NCBI GenBank assembly: GCA_008973525.1
Contig: WACJ01000055.1
Coordinates: forward strand, 1,054,001-1,118,000
Direction: 5' to 3'
Source: Stenopsyche tienmushanensis
Taxonomy: Eukaryota > Arthropoda > Insecta > Trichoptera > Stenopsychidae
DNA length: 64,000 nucleotides
Shown: positions 26,901 to 38,732 of the stretch, piece by piece
Numbering within the stretch: the first letter of the stretch is position 1
Layout: every line of letters starts with the position of its first letter
Notes under the pieces: generated by a model
What the model was told of the DNA's origin: nothing
The model's input: the letters and a program-made list of their open reading frames with translations, nothing else
The model's database searches: none
Program-made: the position numbers and the translations under genes

Positions 26901-29300
26901 TTCTAATTTTTCAAATAAATACCGATATGATCAATAAATTTGATTAGCCATCAAAAGTATCTTTTGAAGCAGTAATTATTTCATATAAAAATCTATAGCT
27001 TTATAATCAGCTTTTTCATTAGAATTGATTTTCTTAAATTTGATCATTCATCGAATATTTGACGATGTGAAATTCAAGATCAGATTAAACTAAATACTGA
27101 GACAATTGAGAGGCAGAGCTAAGTATAAGTGTTTTTTGAGTTTTAGATCGATTATTAAAATATCACCATATCCTAATTTGATCACTTCAAATGTGTATTT
27201 TATTAAATTTTAAAGTAGTCTATGAATTTCAATTGCGTTCATTTTGAAATGGAATCATTTTTTAAGAAAATGGTATAATTTTGAATGAAAATTTAATTTC
27301 ATCTTGGATCACGCGGAAGGGAAAGTGAAACGGAAATTGAGAAGCAGCAGGCAATCTATTTGTCGATTGACGCATCCTGAATTATTTGTCATGATTCCGG
27401 TTGCATTAAAGGGTCGGTAGGGCCTAACCCACATCATTTTCAGCAAATGGATGTTGTGGTCCCTCAAGCGAATGACAACACAAATCATCCATTATTAAAC
27501 GAGTGTTGATTGCTAAGTGGATAATTTTCTCGGTGCTTTGTCGGCGGGGCGAAGACATGGCGTGATAATTTCAATCAAGCCTTCAAATCAATCCGAATAA
27601 TTTATTTATTAGTCCTTGCGATTGTCGGATCTGTGTCCTTTGACCGATCTGTAATACGTGACAGGCATGCGAGCTCGCAAAAGATAGCGTGACTCTTTTA
27701 ATTGCTCGAATGCCACACATGAAGTATAGCCCTGGCAATAATGATTTTTTTAATGGAACGAATTCTGTTGTTACACGCCACCGATGCTCTTGACGTACAT
27801 CAGTGTTTTAGTACCTTTTAATATATATATAATCAGTAACAATTTATTTTTAAATTAACAGATCTCATTAAAACATGTATGTACAATCAAGCTCCAATCT
27901 TCCAGTATCTTGATAATTTTGTTAAAATTTTCTCGAAGAAAAGGTTGAACTGTGTCATGAGAGCTTTCGTGTGAAAGCTCATAGTGCATCCGCGTCGGAT
28001 GTGCAAGTTTGCTCGAATTCATCAAGGTCTCACAGCGCTAGCAAATACAAGTTTCTTACTTCGAATAATATTAAATTAATTTGACATCATAAAGCAGAAA
28101 AACAGTATTTTCTAGAGCAATATATTGGGAGTACAAAAAGTAATCAATCAATTTTATCAATCAGTTTTATCCACTGTCCAATCAATTTTCAATTATATTA
28201 TTAAGTTTTTCCTTTTAAAAATATGCATTAAAGCTTTCCAATCCAAATTCTAAATTTTATCATGGTTTGGCAGTATGTGTTGCACACCTTTTCCGTGATA
28301 TAAGTTTCTTCCGGTTAAATGAACTTTTTCTATAAAAATCTGATTCAATCTACTAAATTGTTGATGATACATCTATTTTGCAATTACATATTTCCCTTGA
28401 TTTTAATAGCTCAAATGTAATTATTCCACAAACATACCACCAGATGTAAAGGATGACCTTTCGAAGCGTTAATTCTGACTTGTTTCAAAACTATATAATT
28501 TTCTTAACTTATCAAAGAATATTTGTACAAGTTTATCCATAGTTTGGCTCCCTCAAAGTCTAAAAGATGCTCTCCTTGATTTATTTCCATAATTATCCAA
28601 AACTATTCCGAATCTACTGAAGTTCACTGAGATTGTTACTATGAACATGTTTATAATATTATAGTTCGATTTATTACGAAATTCATACGAAATAATACGA
28701 ATATCATACGAAATTTGGGGCTTAATTTTTTGACACAATTCTTCAAAAGTCACTTCCATGAGATGCTCACTGTGATTGCTATCTTCAATTGATTCTTATC
28801 CATCCGAAATTTAGCTTTGTAAAGTAAAAGGACAGAATCTCTATAAACTGGCACTATGATTTGAAATATCCCCATAAGCTTCTTACCTTCATTACAACAT
28901 TTTTTAAACTGATTTTACTTAACTATATTTTTGAAATTCAGTTGTTAGCCTTCCAGATAAATTTATTTAAATTGGTAAATAAATTGAAGGCAAGATATAT
29001 GAATGAGTAGCAAAATTGCTATTATTTTTAAATGATATTTTAATAATCATTGCAAATTTAGAAAATTTAAGTAAACTAGACCGATCAGAAATATTAATAC
29101 ACCATAAATTTATTTAGCAAAGTGATTTTTTCCCAAAAATCTAGATTTGTAGCCAGCATGATCTAGGATCTTACTAGCTGTATCAAAATATCTGTCAAAA
29201 TGCTTATAATTGAACCAGAATGAGGATTTGTTTGTGAGGATGGATATGTATGATAATCCCTCATTATTTTCCTTCATATAAGGGTATTTAAATTCTTAAA
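23973..29300. other. Unique DNA, mostly AT-rich
   Basis: No gene can be supported. A (TC)n tract lies at about 26442-26459, a perfect 8-bp stem-loop (GAGCTTTC-GTGT-GAAAGCTC) at 27961-27980, and four copies of TACGAA at 28675-28712. The parts 24110-24600 and 27300-27780 are less AT-rich. Frames of up to 91 codons occur, without family motifs. Confidence 0.45.
28675..28712. repeat. Four TACGAA motifs at about one helical turn
   Basis: TACGAA starts at 28675, 28686, 28696 and 28707, giving spacings of 11, 10 and 11 bases. The intervening bases differ, so this is not a simple tandem repeat. Helical phasing could reflect a protein-binding array or chance in AT-rich DNA. Confidence 0.5.
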
Positions 29301-29399
29301 AGCTCCTATAAATAATATAATAAACGATATATCGATGCTTATATTTTTTACAAGTCTTGCCAACGACGATATATCGTTGTCTGGCATTGAGAGGGTTAA
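29300..29399 (-). mobile_element. Possible end of another TTAA-type element
   Basis: Read on the minus strand from 29399, the sequence begins TTAACCCTCTCAATGCCAGA and runs into a palindromic AACGATATATCG region. TTAA followed by CCC is the signature of a piggyBac-like terminus. It lies three bases from the TTAA that flanks A3. No partner end was found upstream, so this is a truncated candidate. Confidence 0.35.
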
Positions 29400-29406
29400 A
29401 CATTAA

Positions 29407-29938
29407 CCTGTTGAGGAGCGAGCAAATTTAAAATCGATGAAGTCGTTGATGTCATAATCGCTTTACGCCGATTACTTTCTGTCAGCTCCTAATCAGCGTA
29501 AGACAATCTTCAATTGTAAATGAACACTTGATAGTGAATACAAGACCACGTCATTTTTTTACATAAACAAGGCACAAAAAATCGATTAATTTGCTCCTCC
29601 TTTAGAAGGAAATGATAATTGAACAAAGACTCATTCAACGCGCAGAGAAGAACGGCAAGCAGTTAAATAAACAAACACTCTCGATAACACACAATATTCG
29701 GTCGTTTCTTTGCGTAAACAAATAACACACTTGAAATCGAAATCACTATAAGTCGATAAATTTGGGCTTAACGATCTATACAATCATGCGATGCATGTGA
29801 GGAAGCTATCCGTCTCAGTCTCCCGAACTGCGCTAAGTTCTCTCTTTCTCTGTCTGTCTCCGAGCTTCAATGTGCAAGAGTACTCTTTTTGGGACATGAG
29901 AATTACGACATACATGTATGTCGATGCTCCCTGACAGC
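29407..29938 (-). mobile_element. A3: piggyBac-like MITE, subfamily II
   Basis: This 532-bp element has TTAA on both sides (29403-29406 and 29939-29942). Its plus-strand left end is CCTGTTGAGGAGCGAGC and its right end, read on the minus strand, is GCTGTCAGGGAGCATCGAC, giving an imperfect terminal inverted repeat. It is in opposite orientation to A2, the other subfamily II copy. An 18-base perfect palindrome, CGACATACATGTATGTCG, lies at 29906-29923 just inside the right end. There is no coding capacity; a transposase from a related autonomous element would have mobilised it. Confidence 0.87.
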
Positions 29939-29942
29939 TTAA

Positions 29943-31069
29943 TATGTAACCATGCATTTTTTTTTAAATTCTTTATAAGTTATATTATTTGATTTATTAA
30001 TATGTTTACAGTATTTAAAATATATTTCTTTTTGTTTCAGGTATGCAACCGTAATATACATTGCAATGGCGAAAATCATCTTATATTATGAGTAAGACAA
30101 AATATTATTTTTCGTCTACTACTATACTCTACATGACATAATTTTATGTTCTCATCTGTCAGCTATGAATTAATTTAGAAGCCATAACATAAATTGACGT
30201 CTTCAGTTACTCGTTCATTATCTGAACTCATAACATGTGTGACCTGAACATCATCAATCCATTGGGGAGGCCGCAAGTAGACATTGTGGCTTGCGTTGGC
30301 CACGTGTCCAATCAACTCTTCCATTATGAAAATCTTCAGACACACATGGGGCATGCAGCTCCGTGTGTGTACCCACATCACAACTTTAATCATTTTTTAC
30401 GACCATTTTACGACGCCAAAGCGATAAATTATTAATCACAAAGCTTCAATAATCCATCAATACTTTATGGAAATTCGGCTCGAAGCTTCTGCTACATCCA
30501 AAAAATGCTGCTAAACTTGATTGTTATTTGATAATTTCAGCGTAATTTTCAATTAGAATACTAATTTTAACGGATTTTCTGATTGAGCTGTCAATCCCCA
30601 CAGCAGTCTCTGTCGATAACGTCTTTTATTTTTCTCCAGCGCGCCTAATCCTTCTTCCATTTCGATCTTATTTTTCTATATTAAACATTCTTGATTTATA
30701 TTCCATCAAGACATCGACATCCACGTGTTACACATACCCTCATTTGAAAATCACCACACGTGGTAATTAGTATCCGATCCCGGGATGCAGGTGTGAGATG
30801 TGTTGAGTGATCCATACTAACGCGGATTACGCACATGTGATTCACGCAGCTAAATTCGAATTATGTCTGCTTATTAGGGGTAGTACAAAGCTATCACAAC
30901 CTATTTCCATTTTTTGTTCATTAAATTTCCTCCATGATTTATGGGAGAAAAATTACAAGTATCAAAATTCATCGTTATTTTATCCATAAAATGTATGCAT
31001 GAAATTGTTTAACACTAAGTTCACATGGATAATTCTACTTGTAGAGCAATAAAAAATACTGATGCAATT
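29943..31069. other. Unique DNA
   Basis: No gene is supported. Overlapping frames of 66 and 72 codons on opposite strands near 30175-30435 resemble no known family. The interval 30180-30800 is somewhat less AT-rich. Confidence 0.4.
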
Positions 31070-31160
31070 TTTTTTCGCGGGTCGGATTTAAAAGAGGCAT
31101 TGGACCGGATTTATCCCGCGAACTGGATTTGGCCCATGGGCCGTATTTTGCCGACACCTG
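31070..31160 (-). mobile_element. hAT-type transposon terminus
   Basis: Read on the minus strand from 31160, the sequence begins CAGGTGTCGGCAAAATACGG and continues with a GGCCCATGGGCC block. This closely resembles the CAGGGGTCGGCAAAC...CGGCCC termini of Charlie-like hAT transposons known from many animals. Only one end is recognisable; the other end and the 8-bp target duplication are not found. Confidence 0.5.
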
Positions 31161-31447
31161 TTATAACATGTATTGAATGAGTTTTTGGTCCTTTACTATA
31201 AGGTTTTAAAGTATTAATATCAACTCAAACCTGATTTACTTAATCTGAAAAAAATAACACTAATATTATTCATAAAGTAGGGCAGAGCCACATATGAGTA
31301 ACTTATTTGCAAATATAATTATAATAAAATTAAAACAAACGATTCTCTTCTATCGTCCGTACAAATTCACTTATCTGTCAGGGCCGTCGCAGCTTGTATG
31401 AAGCTTGTACATAAATAAAAAAAAAATCAAATAAATATAAGCAATAC

Positions 31448-31620
31448 ACTTAAAATCGATTCATTTGGGTTATCATTATTAGTCGATAAATTTGGGTTAA
31501 GGATTTTTAGAATCGTACGATGTACGCAAGATACTCTATCCGTCTCTTTTGCTCCCCAAACTCAACGTGCAAGCCACTCTACGTCTCTTTCTGTCTCCGA
31601 ATTCAACGTATACGAATACT
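31448..31620 (-). mobile_element. A5: truncated A-family copy
   Basis: This degenerate fragment aligns with the middle to right part of A3 and A4 (markers GTCGATAAATTTGGGTTAAG, CTCTATCCGTCTC and CTGTCTCCGA). Neither terminus nor TTAA remains. Divergence is higher than among the other four copies, so it is probably the oldest. Confidence 0.65.
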
Positions 31621-31639
31621 ATAATTATAATATATATTT

Positions 31640-32912
31640 TATTTCGAGTACATGACGAGGTAAATGTATGAATTGAATGGCGAGATTCTGATCTTTTAAC
31701 ATGTAATCAATGTTAGAGTTTTTTAGACCATGACAAATATTATAGTTTGAAATAATTTTATTGATAGTCAATTAATTTAGTCAGTCGGGTTCCTTGTTGT
31801 GTATGTAATTTACAACAATAATTATTACATCGTTAAAAAATATGTACGATAACCCTCACGAAATTCTCTTTTCAAGGAGATCATAATTCTCAATGATTGT
31901 GAAAAATTATCTATGAATGATTTAATCAGCACTGTTTTTAGACTTTGCAGTACAATAAATAAAATATCCCATACGTCAAAGTGTCTCTTTGTATTTTTTG
32001 CGCAGAAATTAAGGGTAAATTTATATAATTTTTTGGCACCCTCCGAAGGTACAAAGAAGAGCATGTTCCATGTGTTATTCTAGTCCCAAATTTGGATTTG
32101 GCTAAAAACGCTTTGATATTGGGTTTCAGTCCATATTTCTATTATATTTGGTCCGAAAACAAAGGAAATTGGAAAGATATACGTTACCCCTGACACATTT
32201 TGACACTTCATTTGGAAGGGTCTCCCATAGCCGTTGCCATGAAATATTATGTTCTGAATAAAGGTTTTTATAGCTTTGTTCTTTGCGAGAGTATCAAGAC
32301 GGACCGATCCGTTTCTCACGATATCGACAGCTCATTACTTTCGGGCCGAATTTTAATATCACGCAAAAATAATTATTTTTCAGAGCGAAATTACATTCGC
32401 ATCCAGTGCGGATCGGTAATCCATTTCACATATTCATCAAAGCGCGCAAAAAGTGTTCGGCCATTGTTAACGGAGCAGCATCAATTGTATTAATGTAAAG
32501 CATTAATCAAAGTTGTCATAGGAGAGGCCCCCCTGTAAATAATGCTTAATGGTGCGAAAGCTCGAATTGAAAAATAATATCCTTGTACGTTTTGTTTATT
32601 GTCCTTCGTATGTAGCTCTTCTGTGCCAATCATCCATCTGTATACACTTTTTCACGCTTGTCATCTGGGGTCGCCGATCACAAAAGGGTGTCGAAATATA
32701 TTATCACACATATACCACTACTTATGAATTGAAGACTAGGGATGTTGCCAAAATGAACGCATTATTTTACCACAATTATTTGACTACAACAGTTTTCAAA
32801 ATTTGAATACGATAACATCTTAAGTATTCATTTTGTCTTTTTATTATATCGATATACGGTTCAGGAAACACGTATTTATGAATTTGAACTTATATAGGCG
32901 TGGTAGAATAAA
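31640..32912. other. Unique AT-rich DNA
   Basis: I see no recognised gene or element. Frames of 79, 97 and 85 codons (31825-32064 minus, 32200-32493 plus, 32549-32806 plus) carry no motif I know. Confidence 0.4.
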
Positions 32913-33112
32913 TTAGCTCGAACGTCACATAAAGTGAAACCCCAACCGACAGTTGGTCAGAAGGAGAGAGAAAAGCGTTTGTATTTTATCTGTCTCCTTC
33001 GCATACTTCATAGATATGCCGAGCCGCCTCTACTGTGTGTATACTACTAGTGGCTTGCTTATTTTATTATATATTACACAAACACAGCTTTTAGCTAAAA
33101 AATTTTGTTAAT
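32913..33112 (+). repeat. D1: unidentified interspersed repeat
   Basis: This block aligns with 36079-36276. Shared markers include AAAGTGAAAC, CAGTTGGTC, ACTGTGTGTATA and a TTATTATATATTACACAAAC stretch. No protein frame or terminal structure is evident. In both places it lies upstream of a B-family hAT copy in the same orientation, though at different distances, so it may belong to a composite or be an older neighbour carried along. Confidence 0.65.
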
Positions 33113-33544
33113 AAATAAAAACAAAGCGATATATAAAATCAATGTTTCCTATAAACTAAAACGTTTCACTTCTATCGAGCGAGACTCTCGCGTATTTTGT
33201 TTATTGCAATTAGATTTATTGGTTTGAATTAGATTTTACCATTATATATGAGCAACTAATAACGTATAATTATAAACTATATAATCAAAATATTGTCAAA
33301 CTAAACCGAGTTTTATAAAATATTAAGCAAAAGTTTTTGGGGATTATTTGCACTTATGCTGCTGCAATTTCAAGTCGTGTTTTGTGCTCTTTTATTGATT
33401 ATACTTATCAATAATAAATTGTGATTTTTAAAATTCAAATTTAACAACCCAATTTACAATTAATTGATTTTCGCCGAGTAAAGAATTTATTCGGAATTCA
33501 ATGGGTTATCATTTTCTCAAGAAAGAGACTGCAACGCGCGTCAC

Positions 33545-34125
33545 TAGGGAATCCAATCCCGGGATCCCGGACAATTTTAGGTACTTAAGAATCCCGGGAT
33601 TAGAAAACGTAATCCCGAAAATTTCGGGATTGAAATTTTTATCTAACTGAAATCGTACACCTCACCAACACGATGAAGGCTACTAAGTCGAGACATTCCC
33701 GACAAAGTCTGGACACTTGGAAACAGTGGCGTAACTAATAATGGGCGAGCTTAGGCGATGCCTAGGAGCAGTAACTATCATATACACAGTACATATATGT
33801 TTTTCTAATTGTTATATTAACCTTTCCCTACCGGTGATGTATTTACTACACCTCGACTCTAATAATGGGAATATCGATATGAAATATAATAGATACGGAG
33901 TTCAGATTTTTTGTACTCCTCCGTAATATAATTACTGAATCACATCAAAGTATTATAGTATATAAGTATTCATCTGTAGCGACGGAAATAAATAATTTGT
34001 CGGGAAATCGGGAATTTCGCGAGTTTTAGTCGGTGTCTCAGCAGAAAGGAATTTTATCAGTCACATTGATGATGTTATACGAAAATGAGGACTCACGCGG
34101 TCATCAACTCGAACTAAAGCTTAAA
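33545..34125 (+). mobile_element. B2: hAT-derived repeat with a 5' terminus
   Basis: This copy begins TAGGGAATCCAATCCCGGG, rich in GGGAT/ATCCC words, and is the mirror of the B4 end at 39593. It continues through the family markers (a GGTGATGTATTTACTACAC block and the segment with TTTGTCGGGAAATCGGGAA) and stops at about 34125, just before the hAT C-terminal coding segment. A 68-bp insert at 33722-33789 is absent from B1, B3 and B4. No intact coding frame remains. Confidence 0.72.
33722..33789 (+). mobile_element. 68-bp insert in B2 with a transposon-like end
   Basis: Comparison with the sister B copies shows extra DNA here. From 33724 it begins CAGTGGCGTAACTAATAATG and contains GGCGATGCCTAGGAG. 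CAGTGGCGTAACTA is a widespread start of insect DNA transposons. The piece is too short to be a full element and shows no partner end, so it may be a remnant after internal deletion or imprecise excision. Confidence 0.5.
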
Positions 34126-36078
34126 ATCCTTTCAGATTTGGGGAATTTGGATGCAATAATATTTTTCGAAAAATAATATTGATGTTATGCTAATTTTCAT
34201 ATAAATATGAAAAAATAGATATTATAGTAATAAATAAATTCATTCTGAGTGTCATTAAAATATTTCAATCTTCTACCTAAAATTCATATTCAAATTATCT
34301 TATTTAACTATGTGAGAGAAAATTTGAAACGACCACATTAACAATCTTTGCTCTAAAAAAGTCTCATGTAGATGTAACCTATAGCGATAAAAGAAGATTT
34401 ATGAATATTATTTTTTTATATTTAAAGTATTAATTATTGATAAGTGTGAAAGTGGTCGAATACAATAAATTCGTGTGTATTTTGTTCATTAAGTTACCCC
34501 ATAATAAGCCATCGACGCCGAAGCGTGAGAGCGTGCACAGGGAAACAAGAGATGGCTCGCGCCAAGAAGGCCATTGAGGAGAGTGGGCGCATAGGGGAAG
34601 ATGATTGATGGCCATGGGCGAGGGTGAAGACAGCATCCCTTGTTATCGTATTGAAAATAGTTTCGGGATATGGCTGCCAGTGTCGATGGGAGACGCTTAA
34701 AGCTCCTGAATTATCGTCGGGGATATAAGCCTCGGTGAGGATTATCGCTTAGCGATAAAATATTTCCTGCGAATTTCGTAAACAGTCCGAGCCGAATTTA
34801 TTGAAGATTACTCGGCACTTTAAATTTGGAATTCTGGAATATCGCAAATTTTTCCACGACGACTTTTTGTCGTCGTCGTAGTTTATGGGCGCCGTTGCGG
34901 TCGTGAAATCGAATCTACATACTGTACCGCCGGAATATTTATTATCGGTTTATGCCGAGTAATTGCAAAAAACTATTTCTTTGATGAAATATTACTCGAT
35001 GTAATATGTGGAACAAAAAATGATATATCCTCGATCGAGTAAAAACCGAATCCGGTTGCCTGAATGATTACAAAGAATTTATTGAACTGGTTTTTGAGGT
35101 CCAATCTACAAAACCAATATTTCGTCTGCACCACTGAGGGCGATGTTAAAATGTGGAGCATTATTTACAGAATTAAATTTGTATAAATCAAAATCGCCTG
35201 TGAACCCCAAATCTAATTTATATGCGATATTTATTGGAGTCGGTGCTTAAACCATTCCATCATTGGGGGCCCCCCTCGATCCTTTTTTATTGTAGGGGGA
35301 TATCGATATCATGATGCTTCACGGCGTGATGATACAGATACCTACAAGTATTTGAATGTTTTTTTTCTTCGATCGCCCACATGAAAATGCTGCCATAAAA
35401 AATGAGTACAAGTTCAGCGGCGAAACGCAAAGCCATAGATCTTGATATTATATCTACGCTACACGAACCGTTGAGTAAGGTTATCGATACGTTGCAGTTT
35501 GTAAGGATTTTTTGTAGTCACTTGTTAGGTTGTTGAACTTGAAGTTATTAAATAATCTCTTTCATGGATGCGAACTGTTTCAATAGATAAAATAGCCTGG
35601 TATTGATTTTTTTATATTGTCTATGAATGCTTCTAATTGCTCACGTAGAAGTTTTTTAATTTCATTCTATTATTTCAATATCAGAATTACATGAATGCCA
35701 TTGAATAGCGATCAATTAATCGCTTAATCGATGCCTTTTGCAATGCCAATAGAATTTATCGAGCAGTTTCACAAAAGCCTATTAGATGGCTTTACAAAGA
35801 ATGTCGTACATTTAAAACTATAAAAATCTTAATCATCATATAGAGCCAAAATCTACAAATCCTTTAAAATTTTGGCAAATAATTTTAAGTTTTTGCGAAG
35901 TTATTTTGCCTTTATTCTTTTTATATACTATAATGACCGTTGATTAAAAATACCTTGTCATTAACGTAATCATCTGATCTCACAAAATAATACACTCCTA
36001 TTATAATGGTTTGGGCTCAAATCCACTCAATGGTTTGTGATTTTTTGAAATAAAACTACTATAAGCACGTTAAGCCAA
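34126..36078. other. Unique DNA with a less AT-rich block at 34490-34900
   Basis: The block 34490-34900 is distinctly less AT-rich and contains a 68-codon minus-strand frame (34430-34636) with no recognisable domain. The remainder is AT-rich. No gene is supported. Confidence 0.4.
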
Positions 36079-36276
36079 TTGAGCTGAACGAGATTAAAAG
36101 TGAAACGCCCCAATTGGCAGTTGGTCGGAAAGAGAAGAAGAATCATTTATACGCTCTCCGTCGCACACACGCGTTAATAGATCCGCCACTGTGTGTATAA
36201 GTAGCATAAAACAACCAGTAGCACTTTATTATATATTACACAAACACACTTAATATTTTAGCTAACAAATTACATT
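36079..36276 (+). repeat. D2: unidentified interspersed repeat
   Basis: This is the second copy of the D1 block, diverged but collinear. It contains the variant CCAATTGGCAGTTGG where D1 has CCAACCGACAGTTGG. The 168 bases between it and B3 include a lysine-rich, coding-looking stretch interrupted by stops, which I cannot assign. Confidence 0.65.
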
Positions 36277-36444
36277 GTGTGAAAAGTGAAATAAAGAAAA
36301 GAGTCTTTAGAGAACGGAAGAAAGCAAATAAACCGCCAAGAAATTGCCAACAAGTACCTCAAACAAAATTAGGAAGTATTGACCCAAGCAAAAGGCAAAA
36401 GAGTAATCAAAATCTAAAACAAATGGACAAAAGTTTTAGATGAT

Positions 36445-37060
36445 GAAAATTTTTATCTAACAGAAATCGTACACCTCACCAGCACGATGATGGCTACTAT
36501 ATCGAGACATTCCCGCGAAATCTGGACGCTTGGATATACATGTATGTCTTTCAAATTGTTATATTAACCTTCCCCTACCGGTGATGTATTTACTACACTT
36601 CGACTCTAATAATGGGAATATCGATATTAAATATAATAGATACGGGGTTCAGAATTTTTGTACTCCTCCGTAATATGATTACGAATCACAACAAAGTATT
36701 ATAGTATAAAAGTATTCATCTGCAGCGACGGAAATAAATAATTTGTCGGGAAATCGGGAACTTTCCAAGTTTTAGTACGTGTCTCAGCAGAAATGAATTT
36801 TATCAGTCACATTGATGGTGTTATACGAAAATGGGGGCTCACGCGGTCATCAACTCGAACTAGCATTTAAATATCTGATGACGATACCTCCAACGAGTGT
36901 GGAGGCTGAGCGTGCATTTTCAGCAGCAAGCAGCCTGGTTTCCAAAAACACTCGATGCTTTGATGTTACTTCGACTAGCGATTGGATTCCCTACTCGGAA
37001 CAGACGTAAATGGCGGAATGCGTTATCGACATCCTCTTTTATAAGGCTATGCAAGCCACA
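36445..37060 (+). pseudogene. B3: hAT transposase C-terminal relic
   Basis: A plus-strand frame at 36812-37009 reads through FKYLMTIPPTSVEAERAFSA and ASSLVSKN. The PPTSVEAERAFSAA block is the hallmark of the hAT C-terminal dimerisation domain found in BED-zinc-finger hAT transposases (ZBED-like), and the preceding GSRGHQLE also fits that group. The catalytic core and BED finger are missing. After VSKN the expected R-x-RLSD continuation is scrambled, consistent with frameshift decay. Upstream (36445-36800) lies the same non-coding B sequence as in B1, B2 and B4, so this DNA lies between the element's end and the C-terminal exon, or replaced the missing coding part. The left terminus is truncated at about 36445. 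Confidence 0.78.
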
Positions 37061-38732
37061 CAGAGTAAAGTAAGTATTTATATAAAAAACGACATTACTT
37101 TTGCACCGACCTAATATCATGAACATAATGCAATTGTTAAAATAATTCTTCTTTTAGATGTACATGAACAATCTAAAATGTTGTGAATTCCAAGCGAACA
37201 AATTTCCATCCGTTGTTTCTGAAGCATTTTATGTATACTATCATCCCTTTCGGTTTGAATACTAAATAAAAAGTCTACAAAGCTATGTTCCAAAGCAGAC
37301 TAGTTTAATCCCCAGCCCGCATGTGTCCCACTAGTTTGATACATCTCGGCCATACAACAAACTCCCCAAAGTGATATATAAGCTTTCGTGGAATAGAAGC
37401 AGTCTTCATTTTATCTCTGCATGAATTATGCCAGGTATCAAAATTTGACAGTTGGCATATTCGATATTTTATCGCCAATATTTAATATCGCTTATAAATC
37501 ACTCTCTTACGAGCCTTTAAATATTCTTCGGCTTGGTCTGATCGGTATTTTCTTTGGCCATCGTGCAAATCGCTCTCGACCAATTCTTTTGTGCTTCAAC
37601 GGCGCTTCGGGATCATTGTGGACTTGAGTTGGAATTATCAAAACATGAACCGGCTATTATAATAAAGATGAATTATGGGATATTTATTGTAATTGATGTT
37701 TCGATATCCGCGAGGCCTTCTGCCCTCTGTTCACCTGTTACGATAAATTTAAAATTTATCGCTAAGTATTGCTCGAGGAGCAAGCGTTTTGTATTGCGCG
37801 CGCATGTAAAAAGTAATATAAATAAGCTAAGCATTTAACCCTAAAAACACATCAAACTCCAAATGATATAATGCAATATACATATTTTTATATAAATATT
37901 TTTTAAAAATGAAAACCAACACTGATTCGTTATGTTTAGATTCTAGAAGCTATAAAAATGTTCACATGTACATATTACAAAACCATGAAACTGTGTTAGA
38001 TATTTCAACAAGCTGTGCTTCCCCAGAGCAACTAAAGGATCGCCTAAGGCCTAAAGAGGGATCCTTTTGCCTGATTTTGATAACAATGTCACAGTGTGTG
38101 TCCTTTTTAATGAATACATAAGTGCTCGTTAAAAACTAGTAATAGCAGTTATTCTTTATTTTGATTGCAAGGTAGTTGTCGACAATTTCGCAATATCCCT
38201 ATGTATGTTATATGCAGACAAATTATATTTAATTAAAGGGCAACCGTTGCTATTAAATATTCTTGCAGAAATTTAAAATGCATGCCTGAATATATGCAGT
38301 TCAAATTAACAACACCAGTAGAACATACAATTTCAAAAACAGCGTTTTTATTTATAACAATTCAAATAAATGTATTGATTATTGGATTAATTTCTAATTT
38401 TTTTTTTTGTTATATTTATTTGAATTTGAAGTTCCCACGATCATACATACGATATACGACAGACAGACATACGGCAAAGCTTCTAATAATATCAGTCCAT
38501 TTTTTTTTTCTTTCCTTTACCCTACTGTATTTAATAATATTATTATGTGCGAAGGACATCCTGAAAGTGATCGATCAAGAATACTTCTGTCGGATTGACT
38601 ATCAGATGAAACTCAACTGCGTGACTCCAATGACGAACTGTTTTTTTTAAGTTTCAATTTATCAGTTCCAGCCTCTTCCTCCCATATCTACACTTATTGG
38701 AAAAAAATCAGACTCTAACAATGTTTAATAAG
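37061..38732. other. Unique AT-rich DNA
   Basis: A 122-codon plus-strand frame (38282-38650) encodes a protein with two very hydrophobic stretches, but runs of T alone produce such residues and no family is recognised. The part 37540-37640 is less AT-rich. Sequence at 37847-37866 starts TTAACCCTAAAAACAC-like, weakly resembling a TTAA element end, with no partner. Confidence 0.35.

Noticed and set aside
28553..28759. Minus-strand frame starting MEVTFEELCQKIKPQIS, considered as a Harbinger nuclease fragment
   Set aside because: Resemblance is limited to a few residues and no catalytic motif follows.
30030..30045. TTTTTGTTTCAG, possible splice acceptor (a similar TTTGTTCCAG is at 60710)
   Set aside because: No open coding frame or donor site follows; such motifs are frequent in T-rich DNA.
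31378..31400. CAGGGCCGTCGCAGC, transposon-end-like
   Set aside because: No partner end or target duplication, and too short to assign.
36277..36444. Lysine-rich coding-looking stretch between D2 and B3
   Set aside because: Interrupted by stops and not assignable to any transposase family I know.
38282..38650. 122-codon frame with two hydrophobic segments
   Set aside because: Hydrophobic residues come from T-rich runs, a common artefact; no family motif.
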